From Chlorobiota bacterium (GTDB taxonomy: Bacteria; Bacteroidota; Ignavibacteria; OLB7), in the NCBI GenBank assembly GCA_016710285.1, contig JADJXR010000001.1, positions 3,412,501-3,476,500 of the forward strand: DNA of 64,000 nucleotides, written 5' to 3'. Both the position numbers and the translations under genes were made by a program. This document shows, one piece after another, positions 1 to 8,434 of this stretch (within the stretch, counting starts at the first letter, position 1; each line of letters begins with the position of its first letter). Below the pieces are notes generated by a model that saw only the letters and a program-made list of their open reading frames with translations, searched no databases and had not been told where the DNA came from.

Positions 1-396
1 GCGCTGGCCGCCTCGCTTGGGATTTCCACCGCGCTGTGGCACTACGCGTTGATGGGGATGGTCTCGCTTACCACCGTTGCTTCGTTCGAGTCGGTGGGGG
101 CAATTTTGGTGGTGGCAATGTTGATTGCCCCGGCGGCCACCGCCTACCTTCTTACCGAGCGATTGAAACGAATGCTTGTTCTTTCGGTGGCTTCGGGGGT
201 TCTTTCGGCGGTTGGTGGATACTATCTTGCAGCACTTCTTGATGGATCGGTTGCCGGAGCAATGGCAGTGGTTGCCGGGGTGCAGTTTGCGCTGGCGGCG
301 ATTGCAAGCCGATGGTGGGCGATAAAGGAGCAGAAATCCGCGGCGCGAAGCCATTTGCCCGAAATCGGAGAACAGCTGCCAGCGGCTGGCGGATAA
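1..396 (+). CDS. Metal ABC transporter permease, ABC-3 family (C-terminal part)
   Basis: The reading frame is open from the first base of the window, so this is the last 131 residues of a longer gene. It encodes hydrophobic helices typical of the ABC-3 (ZnuB/MntB/TroB) permeases that import zinc, manganese or iron. The stretch around residues 25-50 (ESVGAILVVAMLIAPAATAY) is the family's conserved core between membrane helices, and two more hydrophobic segments follow. A short polar tail ends the protein. The ATPase and binding-protein partners would lie upstream, outside the window. The family assignment is good; the metal cannot be told from this fragment. Confidence 0.85.
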   Translation, partial: ALAASLGISTALWHYALMGMVSLTTVASFESVGAILVVAMLIAPAATAYLLTERLKRMLVLSVASGVLSAVGGYYLAALLDGSVAGAMAVVAGVQFALAAIASRWWAIKEQKSAARSHLPEIGEQLPAAGG

Positions 397-521
397 GGAT
401 TGGCGGGGAATGTTGGATGTGAAAGCAAGTGTGGTGGGACCCGTCTGCATCGTTACCCATTTGCCAAGCAAGCCATCATCAAGACGGTTCCTTGCACAAT
501 CAATATCAACGCGCTACTCCC

Positions 522-1091
522 ATGAAAAAAGCCTTGAAGTGGATCGGCATTGGCCTGCTTGCTGCCTTCGTCATCATTCAATTCTTCCGTCCCGAACGCG
601 AAAACCCGGCCAGCATTGCCGGCCAAAGCATCTGGGCCGATCCCACAATGACCCCAAAAGTGGAGCAGATACTGCGCCGCTCCTGCAACGATTGCCACTC
701 CAACGAAACCGTCTGGCCCTGGTACAGCAACATCGCCCCTGTCTCCTGGCTTGTGGCGCATGATGTGGAAGAAGGGCGGAAGCATCTCAACTTCTCCACG
801 TGGCTTACCCGCCCCGCCGAAAAACGGGAGCATAAGTTGGAGGAGATTGCCGAAGAAGTTCAGAAACGGGAGATGCCGCTGCCGATCTATCTTATCACCC
901 ACGGCGACGCAGCACTGAGCAACGAAGACGTAGCGGCCCTGAAAGAATGGAGCGATTATGCCCGCCGCCAACTAACCGCTCCACCCGCGCCAAGCCCAAC
1001 AACAGCCGACTCGGGGGCAATCCCAGAAAAAAGTGCCGAGCTGAAGAAAATGGAAGAGAAGCGGGAGTTTATCCCCGAGCATCACCGCTAA
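522..1091 (+). CDS. Membrane-anchored heme-binding domain protein (Haem_bd family)
   Basis: This 189-residue protein has an N-terminal signal anchor (KKALKWIGIGLLAAFVIIQF) and then a domain with one c-type heme motif, CNDCH, at residues 55-59. The following WPWYSNIAPVSWLVAHDV stretch and a downstream methionine (KREMPLPIY) are typical of the Haem_bd family found in Bacteroidota. It is probably a periplasmic monoheme protein; its electron partner is unknown. The start is the ATG at 522, because the longer upstream frame lacks a signal sequence. The C-terminal 45 residues are charged and Pro/Ala-rich, probably disordered. Neighbours do not reveal a pathway. Confidence 0.8.
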   Translation: MKKALKWIGIGLLAAFVIIQFFRPERENPASIAGQSIWADPTMTPKVEQILRRSCNDCHSNETVWPWYSNIAPVSWLVAHDVEEGRKHLNFSTWLTRPAEKREHKLEEIAEEVQKREMPLPIYLITHGDAALSNEDVAALKEWSDYARRQLTAPPAPSPTTADSGAIPEKSAELKKMEEKREFIPEHHR

Positions 1092-1140
1092 AGCGGGTGG
1101 ATGTTTCCTTGATGTTACGCGGTTGTTCTCCAAATATTCA

Positions 1141-1848
1141 ATGCCTACACAAACCCTTGTTATCGCGATTGACGGGCCAGCCGCCAGTGGGAAAAGCACC
1201 ACTGCGCGGCTGGTTGCCGAACGGCTTGGCTACACCTACATTGACACCGGCGCAATGTACCGCGCCGTGACGTTGGCGGCGCTCCGCCGGGGCCTGGACC
1301 CATCCGATGAAGCCGCCGTTAGTGCCCTTGCCAACGCACTCCAGATTGCCTTTGTGCGCAACCCCGGCACCGGAAACCTGCAGACGCTGCTTGATGGCGA
1401 AGATGTCTCGCAGGAAATTCGCACCCCCCAGGTGACGCGGAACGTCTCGCTGGTAAGCAGCTATGCCGGCGTGCGTGGGCCGGTTGTGGCGTTGCAGCAA
1501 CGGATGGGGGAGCAAGGTGGGGTGGTGATGGATGGCCGCGACATCGGGACCGTGGTCTTCCCAAACGCCGATCTGAAAATTTTTATGGTGGCCAATTTGG
1601 ACGCACGCGCCGCGCGCCGCCATGTTGAACTGCAACACCAGGGGACCGCGATTGGGCTGGATAATCTTGCCAACGAACTTGCCGAACGGGACCGCCAAGA
1701 CAGCACCCGCCACCACAGCCCACTCCGCAAAGCCGATGACGCGGTGGAGATTGATACTTCGGGGCTGACGATTGAGGAGCAGGTGGAGAAAGTGCTGGCG
1801 TTGGTTGCAAGCCGGCAAGCCCAGCACCAGCAGAACGAACATCAGTAA
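1141..1848 (+). CDS. cmk: Cytidylate kinase
   Basis: This enzyme phosphorylates CMP and dCMP to the diphosphates using ATP, in the cytoplasm. The 235-residue length is normal. The P-loop is GPAASGKST at about residues 12-20, followed by the family signature YIDTGAMYRA. DGRDIGTVVFPNADLK carries the conserved RDIGT nucleotide-binding element, and RDRQDSTRHHSPLRKADDA is the usual CMP-binding C-terminal region. I prefer the ATG at 1141 to the in-frame codon at 1123 because the protein then begins directly before the first strand. A YjbR gene follows 26 bases downstream, possibly co-transcribed. Confidence 0.97.
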   Translation: MPTQTLVIAIDGPAASGKSTTARLVAERLGYTYIDTGAMYRAVTLAALRRGLDPSDEAAVSALANALQIAFVRNPGTGNLQTLLDGEDVSQEIRTPQVTRNVSLVSSYAGVRGPVVALQQRMGEQGGVVMDGRDIGTVVFPNADLKIFMVANLDARAARRHVELQHQGTAIGLDNLANELAERDRQDSTRHHSPLRKADDAVEIDTSGLTIEEQVEKVLALVASRQAQHQQNEHQ

Positions 1849-1874
1849 AACCACCGCCACCTTCTTGTGAAGCC

Positions 1875-2234
1875 ATGACCTTCGACACCTTCCGCAGCTA
1901 CTGCTTGGCCAAGCCGCACACGGACGAAAGTATGCCGTTCGATAACCAAACGCTGGTGTTCAAGGTTGCCGGGAAGATGTTCGCCCTTGCCAGCACCGAT
2001 AGCTTGCCGTTGAGCGTGAACCTAAAATGCAAGCCAGAGCTGGCGTTGGACCTGCGCGAGCGGTACGAATCTGTCCGCCCGGGTTATCACATGAACAAAA
2101 AGCATTGGAACACAGTGGTGATGAATGGCGAAATTCCCACCCGTGAAATCCGCCAAATGATTGACCACTCCTACGATTTAGTGGTTTCCGGATTGCCGCA
2201 AAAGGTCCGCAAGGAGCTTTTCCCCCCGCAGTAA
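1875..2234 (+). CDS. MmcQ/YjbR family protein
   Basis: A 119-residue protein of the MmcQ/YjbR family, which folds like a double-stranded DNA-binding (CyaY-like) domain and whose cellular role is unknown. Recognisable elements are the N-terminal FRSYCLAKPHTDESMPF, the central FKVAGKMFALAS, the LNLKC-like SVNLKCKPE, and the C-terminal PGYHMNKKHWNTV followed by IRQMIDHSYDLVV, all in standard order. The length is typical of the family. It follows cmk closely on the same strand. Family assignment is strong; function is open. Confidence 0.9.
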   Translation: MTFDTFRSYCLAKPHTDESMPFDNQTLVFKVAGKMFALASTDSLPLSVNLKCKPELALDLRERYESVRPGYHMNKKHWNTVVMNGEIPTREIRQMIDHSYDLVVSGLPQKVRKELFPPQ

Positions 2235-2290
2235 CCGGTCCTGCCCGCTTCCGCCCGATGGGCAGTTCGCACTTGGTTCGGAAAAATCTG

Positions 2291-2320
2291 TTGGATTCTT
2301 TCCGCGCCGTTGTATCTTCG
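2291..2320 (+). promoter_or_regulatory. Bacteroidota-type promoter of glgA
   Basis: TTG at 2291-2293, a 19-base spacer and TATCTTCG at 2313-2320 fit the Bacteroidota TTG / TAnnTTTG promoter. The leader to the glgA ATG at 2367 would be about 40 bases. Confidence 0.5.
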
Positions 2321-2366
2321 GCCCCGGTGCTTCAACTGTCCCATTCTTCCGAATCCCTGCCAACCT

Positions 2367-3815
2367 ATGAACGTCTGCTTCGTTGCTTCCGAAGTCGTCC
2401 CCTACGCAAAAACCGGCGGCCTTGCCGATGTCTCCGGTGCCCTTCCAAAATATCTGGCGCGCTACGGCTGCGATGTCCGCGTCTTCCTTCCGCTGTACAA
2501 CATGGTGGAGACGCAGAAATACAACCTGCGTCCCGTGGATTCGATGCAGCGGATCGGGCTGCAATTTGGCGGGCGTTGGATCCATTTCTCGGTGTGGGGG
2601 GGGATGCTTCCCGACAGCAACGCCAGGGTCTTCCTGATTGATTGCCCCGAACTGTACCACCGTGGCTCGGTCTATACCGACTCCGCCGACGAATACCTCC
2701 GTTTCGCGCTTCTTTCCAAAGCTGCCATCGAGTGCTGCCAGCGGATGGGGTTCGCCCCCGACATCATGCACTGCAACGACTGGCAAACCGGGCTTATCCC
2801 GCTGATGCTGAAAACCTTGTACTCCTGGGATCGCCTGTTCAGCCGCACCCGCACGGTGCTGACGTTGCACAACGTGGCCTACCAAGGGGTGTTTTCCGCA
2901 AGCACGATTGATGTTGTGGGGATGGGGGAGTACCGCCTCCGGTTCGACAACGACGACCTTCGCTACGGCATCGTCAATTGGATGAAAACGGGGATTTTCT
3001 ACGCCGATGCCATCACCACGGTCAGCAAAACCTACGCCAAGGAGATCAGAACAGCAGAAGGGGGGGCGGGGCTGGATCACTTCCTGCGGCAGCGTGGCGG
3101 GGCGGTGGTCGGGATCGTCAACGGGGTGGATTACAACGAATGGAGCCCCGAGAAAGACACGTTCATCAAATACAACTACTCCATCAACGACCTGAGCGGG
3201 AAAGAAGCCAGCAAGCAGGACCTTCTGCACCGGGTGAACCTTACGTACGACCCCCAGGCTCCGGTCCTCGGGATCGTCTCGCGGCTGACCGACCAAAAAG
3301 GGTTCGATCTGATGTTCGACACGATTGACCAAGTGCTTTCGCGGCGGAACATCCGGCTGGTGGTGTTGGGAAGCGGGGATGAGCGATATGAGAAATTTTT
3401 CAGCGGGGTCCAAGCTCGCCACCGGGGGAAGGTCTGCTACTACAAGGGATACAGTAACGAACTGGCGCATTTGATTGAGGCCGGAGCGGATATTTTCCTG
3501 ATGCCTTCACGGTTCGAGCCGTGCGGACTCAACCAGATTTACAGCCTTCGCTACGGCACGGTTCCGGTGGTTCGGAAAACCGGCGGCCTTGCCGATACCG
3601 TCCAGCAGTTCGACCCAACCACCGGAAACGGCACGGGGTTCGTCTTCCGGCGGTTCTCACCGAAGGAGCTTTACTGGGCCATTGAGTTCGCAATCCACAC
3701 GTGGCACAACCGCCCGGTGTGGCGGCAAATCATGCGGAATGGCATGAAGAAGAACTATTCGTGGGAGGCACAGGTGCAGCAGTACCTGCGGCTATATCTG
3801 CGATTGACATCATAG
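2367..3815 (+). CDS. glgA: Glycogen synthase (ADP-glucose type)
   Basis: Glycogen synthase transfers glucose from ADP-glucose to the non-reducing end of an alpha-1,4-glucan. The 482 residues start with NVCFVASEVVPYAKTGGLAD, which holds the KTGGL donor-site motif of bacterial GlgA. HCNDWQTGLIPL and TLHNVAYQGVF are family-typical N-terminal motifs. The GT-B C-terminal half contains GIVSRLTDQKGFDL, MPSRFEPCGLNQIYSLRYGT (catalytic Glu region) and VVRKTGGLADTV. The ATG at 2367 places the first beta strand immediately at the N-terminus. No other glg gene is in the window, but the next gene carries a glycogen-binding-like domain. Confidence 0.97.
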   Translation: MNVCFVASEVVPYAKTGGLADVSGALPKYLARYGCDVRVFLPLYNMVETQKYNLRPVDSMQRIGLQFGGRWIHFSVWGGMLPDSNARVFLIDCPELYHRGSVYTDSADEYLRFALLSKAAIECCQRMGFAPDIMHCNDWQTGLIPLMLKTLYSWDRLFSRTRTVLTLHNVAYQGVFSASTIDVVGMGEYRLRFDNDDLRYGIVNWMKTGIFYADAITTVSKTYAKEIRTAEGGAGLDHFLRQRGGAVVGIVNGVDYNEWSPEKDTFIKYNYSINDLSGKEASKQDLLHRVNLTYDPQAPVLGIVSRLTDQKGFDLMFDTIDQVLSRRNIRLVVLGSGDERYEKFFSGVQARHRGKVCYYKGYSNELAHLIEAGADIFLMPSRFEPCGLNQIYSLRYGTVPVVRKTGGLADTVQQFDPTTGNGTGFVFRRFSPKELYWAIEFAIHTWHNRPVWRQIMRNGMKKNYSWEAQVQQYLRLYLRLTS

Positions 3816-3833
3816 TTACCGACATCCTAACGA

Positions 3834-5090
3834 ATGCCCAACCCATTGTCGCAGCTTGGCGCAAGGGTTCGCGAACTTGCACACGAAGTAAGGGAACTAT
3901 TGCGCTGGCGGCATTTCTCTGGACGATCAACCGACAGAATGAACAAACTGAAAACATACGAGCAGCAACTGGTAGATCTGCATGACATTGAGGACAAAGC
4001 CGAGCGGGAAAAGAAAGCAGCGGCGTTGTATGCTACCATAAAGCGGGAGTGCGGAACCCCAATGGCATTGGAAGGCCGGGCGCATTTCTTTTTCTATGGC
4101 GATGCCAGCCATGTCATGCTGGCAGGGGATTGGACCTACTGGCAAATGGCGGTTCCGTTCGAGCGTGTTGCCGAAACCAAGCTGTTCCAGGCGGTGATAG
4201 AGTTCCCCCGCACGGCGCGGCTTCAGTACAAATTGGTGGTGGATGGAAACTGGATTCTTGATCCCGGAAACACCCACACTTCTGCCGAAGGGTTCGGCGT
4301 GAACTCCGAATTCTGGATGGATGAGTACGAAGACCGCTCCTTCCTAACGCCCCCCCCAGGCAGCAAAACATTGCAGCGGGGAACCATCACCCGCCACAGC
4401 CTGCATAGCGAGGCGTTGCATGAGGATCGCGAGTTCTTCCTGTTCACCCCCCACAACGCCCCTGCCGATCCGCTGGTGGAGCACCAGTTGCTGATGGTTC
4501 ACGATGGTGGGGAAGCGATCAGTATCGGGCGATTCCATTATATCCTGGACCATCTGATGGCGGCCGGGAAGCTCCCTTCAACCTGCGCAATTTTTATCCC
4601 CCCTCACAATCGCCACACGGAGTACGCGCTCAACAAAAACTACGAGCGGTTCTGCGCGGAAGAAGTGATGTCGAAAGCGGTGGAAATCTGGAAAGAACGT
4701 GGCGTAACCATCAGCCAGGACCCGCAGGACCGCTGCGTTACGGGGGCTTCGCTTGGCGGGCTGCTTGCCACGCAAACCGCGCTTGACTTCCCCAAACAGC
4801 TTGGTGCGGTAATCGCCCAAAGCCCTGCCTACTGGGTGACCCGTGGCGCAATCTTCCGCCCGTCGGCCTTGAAAAACGCGCCCGACATCTTGTTCGTTCT
4901 GCAAACCGGAACCGTTTGCGATGCCCGTGAGCTAACCCGCATCATGTACGCACGATTGCGAAACGTTGGCGCAGAAACCACGTGCTTGGAGTACGTCCAG
5001 GGCCACACGTGGGGGAACTGGCGCACCAACCTTGCCGATGGATTGCTGGCATGGCAACGCCTGAAAAATGTGGTTCTGGAACACGGGTAA
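3834..5090 (+). CDS. CBM48-like domain fused to an esterase (enterochelin-esterase-like)
   Basis: This 418-residue protein has two domains. Residues about 80-170 look like an E-set/AMPK-glycogen-binding (CBM48) module: HFFFYGDASHVMLAGDWTYW, then LQYKLVVDGNWILDPGN. Residues about 190-415 form an alpha/beta hydrolase of the esterase D/Fes type, with nucleophile motif GASLGG near residue 305 and the likely catalytic histidine in YVQGHTWGNW near the end. No signal peptide is visible, so a cytoplasmic location is likely. It lies 18 bases after glgA, which suggests work on glycogen or a glucan ester. The N-terminal 70 residues are helical and charged; the start could also be the internal Met at residue 36. 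Substrate unknown. Confidence 0.75.
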   Translation: MPNPLSQLGARVRELAHEVRELLRWRHFSGRSTDRMNKLKTYEQQLVDLHDIEDKAEREKKAAALYATIKRECGTPMALEGRAHFFFYGDASHVMLAGDWTYWQMAVPFERVAETKLFQAVIEFPRTARLQYKLVVDGNWILDPGNTHTSAEGFGVNSEFWMDEYEDRSFLTPPPGSKTLQRGTITRHSLHSEALHEDREFFLFTPHNAPADPLVEHQLLMVHDGGEAISIGRFHYILDHLMAAGKLPSTCAIFIPPHNRHTEYALNKNYERFCAEEVMSKAVEIWKERGVTISQDPQDRCVTGASLGGLLATQTALDFPKQLGAVIAQSPAYWVTRGAIFRPSALKNAPDILFVLQTGTVCDARELTRIMYARLRNVGAETTCLEYVQGHTWGNWRTNLADGLLAWQRLKNVVLEHG

Positions 5091-5120
5091 CGGCCAAAAA
5101 CAGAAGAGATATTTGAGAAC

Positions 5121-5150
5121 GGTAGCGGCCCCGACGTAGCCGGGGCTGCC
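5121..5150 (+). repeat. Single copy of the GGTAGCGGCCCCGAC hairpin repeat
   Basis: GGTAGCGGCCCCGAC followed by an inverted GTAGCCGGGGCTGCC forms a hairpin. The left arm is identical to the repeat units of the array at 55456-56055. It lies between the esterase and the ATP-grasp gene. Confidence 0.6.
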
Positions 5151-5232
5151 TCCATTTCCCGCAAAAAATTCAGCACGTTGTTCGTGCTTCCTTCCAACTT
5201 CACACATCAACCTCCATTAACCGAGGAATCTT

Positions 5233-6417
5233 ATGGATAACCGTCCTGCAGTACTCTGTGTCGTGGGCGCGCTGTTCGGGCGCCCGTTCCTGATTGAAGC
5301 AAAACGGCTTGGCTGGCGAGTTTTTTTGCTAACCGAGGAGAAATATTTGAAGGAAGCCTGGCCGCGAGAATCCATTGATGATATCTACGCCGTCCCCGAT
5401 TTATTCGACGAGAAAGTTGTTCGCAACGTGGTCTGCTATCTGATGCGGACGCAGAAATTCGACAAAATTGTTGGGCTTGGCGAGTTCGACATCGAGGTGG
5501 CCGCTGCTTTGCGCGAACACACCCGTATCCCAGGAATGGGGGAGACCACGGCGCGGTATTTCCGCGATAAATTGGCCATGCGGAAAAAAGCGGAGGAGGA
5601 AGGAATCCCTGTTCCAGAATTCACCCGAATTTTGAACCACGACGAAATTCGTGAGTATTTCCAGAACACCACCGGGCCATGGATGCTGAAGCCACGAATG
5701 GGCGCTTCGGCGATGAAGATCACAAAAATCTTCAACCCAGATGAAATTTGGCCAAAGCTGAACGAGCTTGGCGATAAGCAATCCCATTATTTGCTGGAGC
5801 GTTTTATCCCCGGCGACCTGTACCACGTTGATTCGCTGGTATCGGATGATAAAGTGGTGTTTGCAAGCTGCTCAAAATATGGCATGCCAATGCTGGACCT
5901 GAACACCTCCGGCGGCATTTTCACTTCTCGAATGTTGGAAAAAGGGAGCGAAGACGAAAAAGCGTTGCAGGCAGTCAACAAAAAAGTGATAAAAGGGTTG
6001 GGGCTGAAATGGGGATGCACTCATATTGAGTACATCAAGGGGAAGGATGATGGAAAATTCTACTTCCTTGAAGCGGGTGCGCGCGTTGGCGGTGCAAGAA
6101 TCCCCGATATTATCTGGCACTCCACCGGAATTTGCTTGTGGCACGAATGGGCAAAAATTGAATTGCTGCCAAAAGGAGAGAAGTATAAACTGCCAACGCC
6201 CAACAAAGAATACGGAGCCGGAATCTTCACGCTGGCACGCCAAGAAGAACCGAACATGGCCGCCTACACCGATCCCGAAGTGGCGTGGATCCAGAAGAAA
6301 AAACATTACGCTGGAATGATCCTGAAATCGCCCGATCCCAAGCGGTTGGAGGAAATCCTTGCAATGTATTATCCCCGGTTTGCGCAAGATTTCTTGGCGC
6401 ACGTGCCAATGGCGTAA
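5233..6417 (+). CDS. ATP-grasp domain protein, carboxylate-amine ligase-like
   Basis: A 394-residue cytoplasmic enzyme with ATP-grasp architecture. The N-terminal pre-grasp domain begins RPAVLCVVGALFGRPFLIEA. The ATP-binding lid is at about residues 110-200 (PGMGETTARYFRDKLAMRKK, WMLKPRMGASAMKI, YLLERFIPGDLYHVDSLV). The metal-binding strand near residues 280-290 reads FYFLEAGARVGGARIPDI, equivalent to the ExNxRxGG element of carbamoyl-phosphate-synthase-like ligases. These enzymes join a carboxylate to an amine or thiol through an acyl phosphate; the substrate cannot be inferred. GAGGAA at 5223-5228 is a possible ribosome site. A terminator follows. Confidence 0.8.
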   Translation: MDNRPAVLCVVGALFGRPFLIEAKRLGWRVFLLTEEKYLKEAWPRESIDDIYAVPDLFDEKVVRNVVCYLMRTQKFDKIVGLGEFDIEVAAALREHTRIPGMGETTARYFRDKLAMRKKAEEEGIPVPEFTRILNHDEIREYFQNTTGPWMLKPRMGASAMKITKIFNPDEIWPKLNELGDKQSHYLLERFIPGDLYHVDSLVSDDKVVFASCSKYGMPMLDLNTSGGIFTSRMLEKGSEDEKALQAVNKKVIKGLGLKWGCTHIEYIKGKDDGKFYFLEAGARVGGARIPDIIWHSTGICLWHEWAKIELLPKGEKYKLPTPNKEYGAGIFTLARQEEPNMAAYTDPEVAWIQKKKHYAGMILKSPDPKRLEEILAMYYPRFAQDFLAHVPMA

Positions 6418-6429
6418 CGGCGCATCGCA

Positions 6430-6470
6430 GCTGGGTCGGAAAAAATACTTTCCGGCCCAGCGTTTTTTTT
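6430..6470. terminator. Bidirectional intrinsic terminator
   Basis: A 13-bp stem (6430-6442 with 6449-6461, one G-U pair) is followed by eight T residues. It sits between the convergent ATP-grasp and glcF genes. Confidence 0.8.
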
Positions 6471-7725
6471 ATTGGCCGAACTCCATCACCCAATCGGCAA
6501 TGTGAACCACCCTAACACCGTTGGCCCCGGCAGCCGAAAGGCTTGCACGAATCTGCATGATGCACCCAATATTTGCCGCCACCACCACCGTTGCTTCGGT
6601 TGCAAGAATATTTTTTGCTTTCCGTGCGCCAAGCCGCTGCGCAAGCTCTGGCTGGGTGATGTTGTAGCTTCCCGCGCTGCCGCAACAAATATCTGCTTCG
6701 GGAAGCTCAACAAAGTTTTCGCCAAGAATGCTCCGCAGCAATGTGCGCGGCTGTTCGGCGATATTCTGCGCGTGACATAAATGGCAGGCATCGTGGTAGG
6801 TCGTGCGCGGGTGGTTCGTTGCCTTTTTGTTGAAATCATCCGGCAGTTCGTGCAATATCTCCGTTACATCCCGCACCTTGCTGCTGAATTGTTCGGCGCG
6901 TGCGTGCCACTGCGGGTTGCCGTTGAATAATTGAGGATATTCCTTCATCGTTGAGCCACACCCGGCGGCATGTACAAGAACAACATCAACCTCAGCGCGC
7001 TCAAAAAAAGCGATCATTGCTTGTGCGCGGGCTCTTGCCTGCTCCATATTTCCAGAGTGTGCATGAATTGCCCCGCAGCAGGCACTCCCCGAATCAGCAG
7101 TTATCTGATAGCCACACGCTTGCGCCGCCGAAATTGTGGCGCGATTTGTCTCAGGAAATAGCACGCTGGCAACGCATCCACCCATTATTCCTGTCGCAAT
7201 TTTCTTTTCACGTACCCCTTGCCTGGTAATTTTTTCTGCCGTGTTATTGCTGGATTTTGGTGGGAGCAATGCAGCCATTGCGCGTAGTCGTTGCGGAAGC
7301 AATGCCATTCCCCCAATCCGCTGCATCCACCGTGCTGAAACGGTGGATAACCGCAACGCCGTTGGCGAAATAAGCAGCCGTTCCACCACGACGCGTTGCA
7401 GCAATCGTTTTGGCAGCGGCATGGTGCGGTGCTGGCGAATAATTTCGCGAGTTCTTTCTATCATCGCTCCATATTCCACTCCGCTTGGGCAAACCGCTTC
7501 GCAGGCACGGCAACCCAAACAGCGGTCAATGTGGTTGGCAATGCCATTGGTGAGCGGAAATCTGCCATCGTCCAATCCGCGCATTAAATGGATGCGCCCG
7601 CGCGGGGAATCGTTCTCGTTTCCCGTTTCTAAAAATGTTGGACACGCTTGCAAACATAGCCCGCAATGGATGCAAGCATCCGATTTTTCCCGATCAAGAA
7701 ATGGCGGAATCGGGGCCGGATTCAT
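6469..7725 (-). CDS. glcF: Glycolate oxidase iron-sulfur subunit GlcF
   Basis: GlcF carries electrons from the GlcD/GlcE flavin subunits of glycolate oxidase, which oxidises glycolate to glyoxylate. The 418 residues contain two 4Fe-4S ferredoxin motifs near the N-terminus (CIHCGLCLQACP at about 18-29 and CLGCRACEAVCP at about 69-80). Two cysteine-rich CCG domains follow (SACCGAIHAHSG, DACHLCHAQ and DICCGSAGSYN), standard for the GlcF/heterodisulfide reductase family. The ATG overlaps the stop of the upstream methyltransferase (ATGA), so the two are translationally coupled. It is the last gene of a minus-strand operon starting at glcD. Confidence 0.95.
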   Translation of the reverse strand: MNPAPIPPFLDREKSDACIHCGLCLQACPTFLETGNENDSPRGRIHLMRGLDDGRFPLTNGIANHIDRCLGCRACEAVCPSGVEYGAMIERTREIIRQHRTMPLPKRLLQRVVVERLLISPTALRLSTVSARWMQRIGGMALLPQRLRAMAALLPPKSSNNTAEKITRQGVREKKIATGIMGGCVASVLFPETNRATISAAQACGYQITADSGSACCGAIHAHSGNMEQARARAQAMIAFFERAEVDVVLVHAAGCGSTMKEYPQLFNGNPQWHARAEQFSSKVRDVTEILHELPDDFNKKATNHPRTTYHDACHLCHAQNIAEQPRTLLRSILGENFVELPEADICCGSAGSYNITQPELAQRLGARKAKNILATEATVVVAANIGCIMQIRASLSAAGANGVRVVHIADWVMEFGQ

Positions 7726-8390
7726 GGCAGGGAATCTCCTTTCCGAAGCAGAAAAACTTTTTCCTGCAAGGCGGTTATTCCCCGCTCGCGCAGGTGTGCA
7801 TTTCCCGACAAAACATCGGCAGTGTGGAGCAATTCAACGTCCTTCCAATTGCTGAATAATTCCCGCACCTCGGCCTCTTCAAGCGAAAAAGGTGGTCCCG
7901 ACATTTCGTGCTGCGGATACTCCACCGTTACCAGCAGCGTCTTGAACAATGGCGGATAGATGTTGTTGAAATGCTCAACGTATCGGCGGCGCATTTCTGG
8001 CGGGAAGGCGAACAACGCTGCACGGTCGAAACTGGCCGAAGTGCCGGCAAGGTGATCCTTGCGCAAGTGAAAAATATCGCCGCAAAGAATGGTGATTCCG
8101 TCCGATTCAAACCGCAAAAAACGGCCATTTTGCGATTCGGTGAACGCGAGTTCGTTCTCGGAAAAAAATGCTCGAACAGCAAGTTCGCTTAGCTCGACCC
8201 CAACCACGCAGAAGCCTTGATCGCGCAGATAGAGTATGTCCAACGATTTGCCGCACATCGGCATAAACACCGAATTACCCAATTCCAGGCGCAAGGCGGG
8301 CAGATATTCCTTCAACAACGGATTTGCTTCGGACAGGTGAAATCCAATTTGATTTTTCCGCCACCGAGCTTCCCAAAATGATGGTTCCAT
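7722..8390 (-). CDS. Thiopurine/thiol S-methyltransferase (TPMT family)
   Basis: A 222-residue SAM-dependent methyltransferase. The N-terminal FWEARWRKNQIGFHLSEANP is the hallmark of the TPMT family, which includes thiopurine, thiocyanate and halide/thiol methyltransferases. VFMPMCGKSLDILYLRDQG replaces the classic glycine-rich SAM loop in the family's usual way, and GVELSELAVRAFF is motif II. SFDRAALFAFPPEMRRRYVEH matches the conserved acidic-Arg region. It is unusual in being embedded in the glycolate oxidase operon: 45 bases after glcE and overlapping the glcF start by four bases. Acceptor unknown; a thiol or small anion is plausible. Family certain, substrate open. Confidence 0.88.
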   Translation of the reverse strand: MEPSFWEARWRKNQIGFHLSEANPLLKEYLPALRLELGNSVFMPMCGKSLDILYLRDQGFCVVGVELSELAVRAFFSENELAFTESQNGRFLRFESDGITILCGDIFHLRKDHLAGTSASFDRAALFAFPPEMRRRYVEHFNNIYPPLFKTLLVTVEYPQHEMSGPPFSLEEAEVRELFSNWKDVELLHTADVLSGNAHLRERGITALQEKVFLLRKGDSLP

Positions 8391-8434
8391 GAGCGTGATT
8401 GTTTACGTGATATTTGCTGATCGTATTTCCGTTT

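Noticed and set aside
36..242. Short frames overlapping the ABC permease fragment
   Set aside because: The frame open from base 1 contains the ABC-3 motifs; the other frames do not.
2178..3470. Open frame of 430 codons on the minus strand, opposite glgA
   Set aside because: Its composition is low-complexity and it opposes a well-supported glycogen synthase.
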